Positions 61,982 through 64,000 of a stretch of DNA of 64,000 nucleotides are shown in pieces. Source of the stretch: DASZHJ01 sp035581425. Its GTDB lineage: Bacteria; Pseudomonadota; Alphaproteobacteria; ATCC43930; CGMCC-115725. How positions within the stretch are numbered: position 1 is the first letter of the stretch; each line of letters starts with the position of its first letter. Under the pieces are notes generated by a model that saw only the letters and a program-made list of their open reading frames with translations, was not told the DNA's origin and ran no database searches. The stretch is from contig DATJVP010000025.1 of assembly GCA_035581425.1 (NCBI GenBank), positions 19,076-83,075 of the forward strand, in the 5' to 3' direction. Position numbers and translations under genes: made by a program.

Positions 61982-62038
61982 GAAGGTCCTCCGGTTTTGC
62001 CTCGGTTGAACAATGGTGCCGCTCGCGGCGGGCCAATG

Positions 62039-62278
62039 TCATGACGTGGTAGTGGGCGCGCTATCCCCGCGATCCAGAGAGGCATGCAGACGTTCGATCT
62101 CGCATCTTCCTGCCAGTATGCCTCGTAGATCCGCGAGCCGCGCGACGGCCGCATCGGCCTTCGCCGTGAACTCATCGCCCAACCGCTGGATGATGTCGCT
62201 GCCGTTATGCGGACCGGCCGTCAGCCGCGCATGGCGGTAGCATCGCTCAGCCATGCGACGAAAATAGGATGCTGACAC
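62039..62278 (-). CDS. Small conserved hypothetical protein
   Basis: A 79-residue helical protein (RRMAERCYRHARLTAG, IIQRLGDEFTAKADAA). Similar short proteins with a Y-R-x-x-A-E-x-C start are common in Hyphomicrobiales, without known function. No signal peptide or membrane helix is seen. It is one of several short genes in the same direction. Confidence 0.5.
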   Translation of the reverse strand: MSASYFRRMAERCYRHARLTAGPHNGSDIIQRLGDEFTAKADAAVARLADLRGILAGRCEIERLHASLDRGDSAPTTTS

Positions 62279-62289
62279 TCAAACCTCCC

Positions 62290-62484
62290 TCAAATTTGCG
62301 GATAGTCCCCCGCGAGTATCCAGAAGAGGAGCAGGCCGCCGATCGCTAGCATCGTCCATCCGAGCATGCCCGCGTTCCGATCCAGCCAATCGACGGTCGC
62401 GACCTCCGCCGAACCGGCGTGCGCGGTCGTTTGCTCGGCACTTCTAGCTCTCAGCACCGATATCCGCAGAAGGCGAATCACCAT
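62290..62484 (-). CDS. Small single-helix membrane protein
   Basis: A 64-residue protein with a C-terminal transmembrane segment (about 40-60, GWTMLAIGGLLLFWILAGDY). The start at 62484 overlaps the end of the upstream gene by 41 bases; a longer in-frame start exists at 62550. No family is recognised. Confidence 0.45.
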   Translation of the reverse strand: MVIRLLRISVLRARSAEQTTAHAGSAEVATVDWLDRNAGMLGWTMLAIGGLLLFWILAGDYPQI

Positions 62485-62911
62485 GCGGCTTGAGATGCTC
62501 CGTCCGGTCGATGCGCTGAGCCAGGTCACGCAGCTGCGTCTTGAACTCACTCGGCGTGAGACCGGCGCTTTTCAGCACGTCGCACATGACCGCATCGTCC
62601 ATCAAGTCCTCGAGCCTTCCGGCCACCGCAACCTCCCAGCCGGGCGTAGCATCCCGCGCGAGCGCCGCCGAAAGCTCGATCGGATCGACGGGCACGGCTT
62701 GAGTCGACCCTGAAGCGGGTCGCGCATCGGGCGGGAGGGCCGGTAGCCGGAACCAGGTCACAAGCCGACGGTAGGCCGTCGAAGTCATTGTCGGCAGCAG
62801 TTCCTCGTCGGTTTCCACGGTATAGCGACCGGGCGGTTGCACGCCGTCGATCCCAGTGAGTATGAAGGGCCTGTGGAAAGTAACGGATTCGCTGCGCGTG
62901 CGTCTGGTCAT
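62444..62911 (-). CDS. Conserved hypothetical protein
   Basis: A 155-residue soluble protein. The start (VTFHRPFILTGIDGVQPPG, then YTVETDEELL and TAYRRLVTWFRLP) is a small beta domain that recurs in hypothetical proteins of Bradyrhizobium-like genomes. The C-terminal half is helical with LTPSEFKTQLRDLAQRID. Function is unknown. Confidence 0.65.
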   Translation of the reverse strand: MTRRTRSESVTFHRPFILTGIDGVQPPGRYTVETDEELLPTMTSTAYRRLVTWFRLPALPPDARPASGSTQAVPVDPIELSAALARDATPGWEVAVAGRLEDLMDDAVMCDVLKSAGLTPSEFKTQLRDLAQRIDRTEHLKPHGDSPSADIGAES

Positions 62912-62939
62912 CGGCTGTTTTTCGAGTCCGGGCCAGCAA

Positions 62940-63104
62940 CTACGCCGTCTTCTTCAGCGCTTTCTCGGACAGAGCAGCGTCCGGCATCTTCGCGGGCTCT
63001 ACCGGCTGAACCACCGGCCGCGTGATGGTGCTGTTCTTGGGATCCGAAGCGCCGGTCGTTGGATTTGAAGCACTGGGCTTCGCCGTGGCATTGACCTCGT
63101 TCAT
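62940..63104 (-). CDS. Small 54-residue protein, unknown
   Basis: A short gene whose product is polar and rich in Ala, Pro, Thr and Lys (AKPSASNPTTGASDPKNST, ALSEKALKKTA). AAAGG lies about 8 bases before the ATG. Codon bias (GC-rich third positions) matches neighbouring genes. It is the first of the minus-strand small-gene run. Confidence 0.5.
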   Translation of the reverse strand: MNEVNATAKPSASNPTTGASDPKNSTITRPVVQPVEPAKMPDAALSEKALKKTA

Positions 63105-63541
63105 CGGAAATGACCTTTTATTTCCCGCGGCGACAATTCGCTGCAGTTATGTATGTGGGGACGAAATATTTTCGTGCAATGGATTAAATGATGCGCGGAG
63201 AAATAAAGTCGCTTGGAAATAACACGACAGGATCATTGCCCATATTTGTGCCCAGATGTTCAGATTATTTTTTGGAGCATCTTTGCCCCGCCGAGTAATT
63301 CGCCGAAGAGTCGGGCCCCTTGTTTCGGCGTCTTCCATTCATCATATTGGGCACGTCAATCATTTTGTTGGGTCGGCTTCGTTGCTGCGCAGTTGAGCGC
63401 GCCCGACCCGGTCTCCCCTCATCGACAGATTGGCCTGTTGTGGAGGGGCCTATCACTGAAACGGGTCGCCAAGGCAAACCAACGGCCGCGAACCTCGAGG
63501 CCATCGGATCGTTCGCGCGGCCATCACTGAGGCCGAAGCTC
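63105..63541 (+). other. Intergenic region before rpsU
   Basis: 437 bases without a gene I can support. The first half (about 63105-63300) is clearly more AT-rich than the rest of the window and could hold promoters for rpsU and for the divergent small genes. In the second half GGGTCGG (63370-63376) can pair with CCGACCC (63403-63409), a possible leader structure of rpsU. Open frames here have poor codon use and no recognisable product. Confidence 0.5.
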
Positions 63542-63745
63542 ATGCAGGTATTCGTACGCGACAATGACGTGAACAGCGCTTTACGTGTCCTCAAGAAGAA
63601 GATGCAGCGCGAGGGTACGTTCCGGGAAATGAAGCGTCGTCGCTCTTACGAGAAGCCGTCCGAGCGCCGGGTGCGCGAGAAGGCGGAGGCCGTGCGGCGT
63701 CATCGCAAGGCCTTGCGCAAGCGGATGGAGCGCGAGGGTTATTAG
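63542..63745 (+). CDS. rpsU: Ribosomal protein bS21
   Basis: A 67-residue basic protein of the small ribosomal subunit, needed in translation initiation. MQVFVRDNDVNSALRVLKKK in part and REMKRRRSYEKPSERRVREK in part match bS21 along the whole length. The ATG at 63542 is the family start; a longer open frame upstream is non-homologous. GAGG lies 9-10 bases before the ATG. Many alphaproteobacteria carry more than one rpsU copy. Confidence 0.95.
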   Translation: MQVFVRDNDVNSALRVLKKKMQREGTFREMKRRRSYEKPSERRVREKAEAVRRHRKALRKRMEREGY

Positions 63746-63812
63746 CGAGAGAGCGATGTCCTCTCTGGCCTACCGAATTCGACATCAGAACGGCAAGAGG
63801 AGTTGATCGACG

Positions 63813-64000
63813 GTGAAGACCACGGAGCGCGATTTCGAAGCACGTCGCAGGGCGCAAGCGATGTGGAACGACCAAAAGAAGCAAAGCGAGAAGGTTCTCG
63901 AAGAGCGCGAGAAGGTGCGGCGAGCGGATGCCGAGAAGGTAGAGCGGCTCCGAGCCCTTCGCCTCGCGAAGGAAGCCGAGGAACTAAAGCTGGCCGCGAA
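63813..64000 (+). CDS. Lys/Glu-rich helical protein, partial
   Basis: The first 62 complete codons of a gene that runs off the window. The product is a charged coiled-coil-like helix (RERE/EEREKVRRADAEKVERLR type). AGAGGAG (63795-63801) precedes the GTG start. Similar small charged proteins follow rpsU in Bradyrhizobium-like genomes as I recall. Function is unknown. Confidence 0.6.
   Translation, partial: MKTTERDFEARRRAQAMWNDQKKQSEKVLEEREKVRRADAEKVERLRALRLAKEAEELKLAA

Noticed and set aside
63022..63222. Plus-strand 66-residue frame before rpsU
   Set aside because: Poor codon bias and overlap with the better supported minus-strand small gene.
63748..63766. Hairpin AGAGAG...CTCTCT after rpsU as terminator
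   Set aside because: Only six pairs, partly A-T, and no T-run follows.

Overview
The window is high-GC chromosomal DNA from an alphaproteobacterium, probably Hyphomicrobiales or a neighbouring order. The evidence is the fused ispDF gene, the dusB-ntrBC-ntrYX run continuing towards hfq-hflX, the tmk-holB-metG-tatD order, a NadQ-type regulator, and several small proteins of kinds I associate with rhizobial-type genomes. I see no rRNA, tRNA, CRISPR array, insertion sequence or prophage. Genes are tightly packed, with many 1-4 base stop/start overlaps.

Layout. 0-3 kb (+): end of a class III aminotransferase, an EamA permease and a sulfatase/phosphonate-monoester-hydrolase-like enzyme. 2.8-7.8 kb (-): a glutamine-synthetase-like ligase, aldehyde dehydrogenase, iron alcohol dehydrogenase and ACC deaminase in one apparent operon. 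7.9-9.1 kb: a Crp/Fnr regulator and a small membrane-protein gene, separated by two perfect TGTGA-N6-TCACA boxes. 9.2-18.2 kb (+): cell wall genes (mltB-like, rlpA, D,D-carboxypeptidase), then tmk, holB, metG, a Sel1 protein, tatD and a metallo-beta-lactamase-fold hydrolase. 18-22 kb: housekeeping singletons, including mazG. 22-33 kb (-): IMPase, hflX, hfq, a HAD phosphatase, a D-amino-acid aminotransferase, ntrX, ntrY, ntrC, ntrB and dusB. 33-38 kb: a YpjD-like protein, an orphan binding protein, a CGNR regulator, ispDF, pgpA and pncC. 38-43.5 kb: nadC and nadA under two matched palindromes, with a Nudix-derived NadQ-like regulator nearby. 43.5-56 kb: organic-acid and CoA chemistry (hydroxyacid oxidase, CoA-transferase pair, CaiB-like transferase, thioesterase, lactonase-like hydrolase, aromatic-hydroxylase-like flavoenzyme), a split chromate transporter and a NADAR protein. 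56-60 kb: an EamA permease, then secreted proteins. 60-64 kb: small conserved hypothetical proteins and rpsU.

The most interesting element is at about 57.5 kb. A clear cyclic di-GMP-I (GEMM-I) riboswitch aptamer lies directly before a gene for a secreted transglutaminase-like cysteine protease of the LapG/BTLCP family. Its closing helix contains the gene's ribosome-binding site. This suggests that c-di-GMP turns off translation of a protease class whose best-known members cut biofilm adhesins under c-di-GMP control. Other points worth checking are the twin CRP-type boxes beside a Crp gene whose recognition helix fits them, the paired nadA operators that suit NadQ, a tmk gene with only a CTG start, and ACC deaminase as the last gene of an amine-type catabolic operon.
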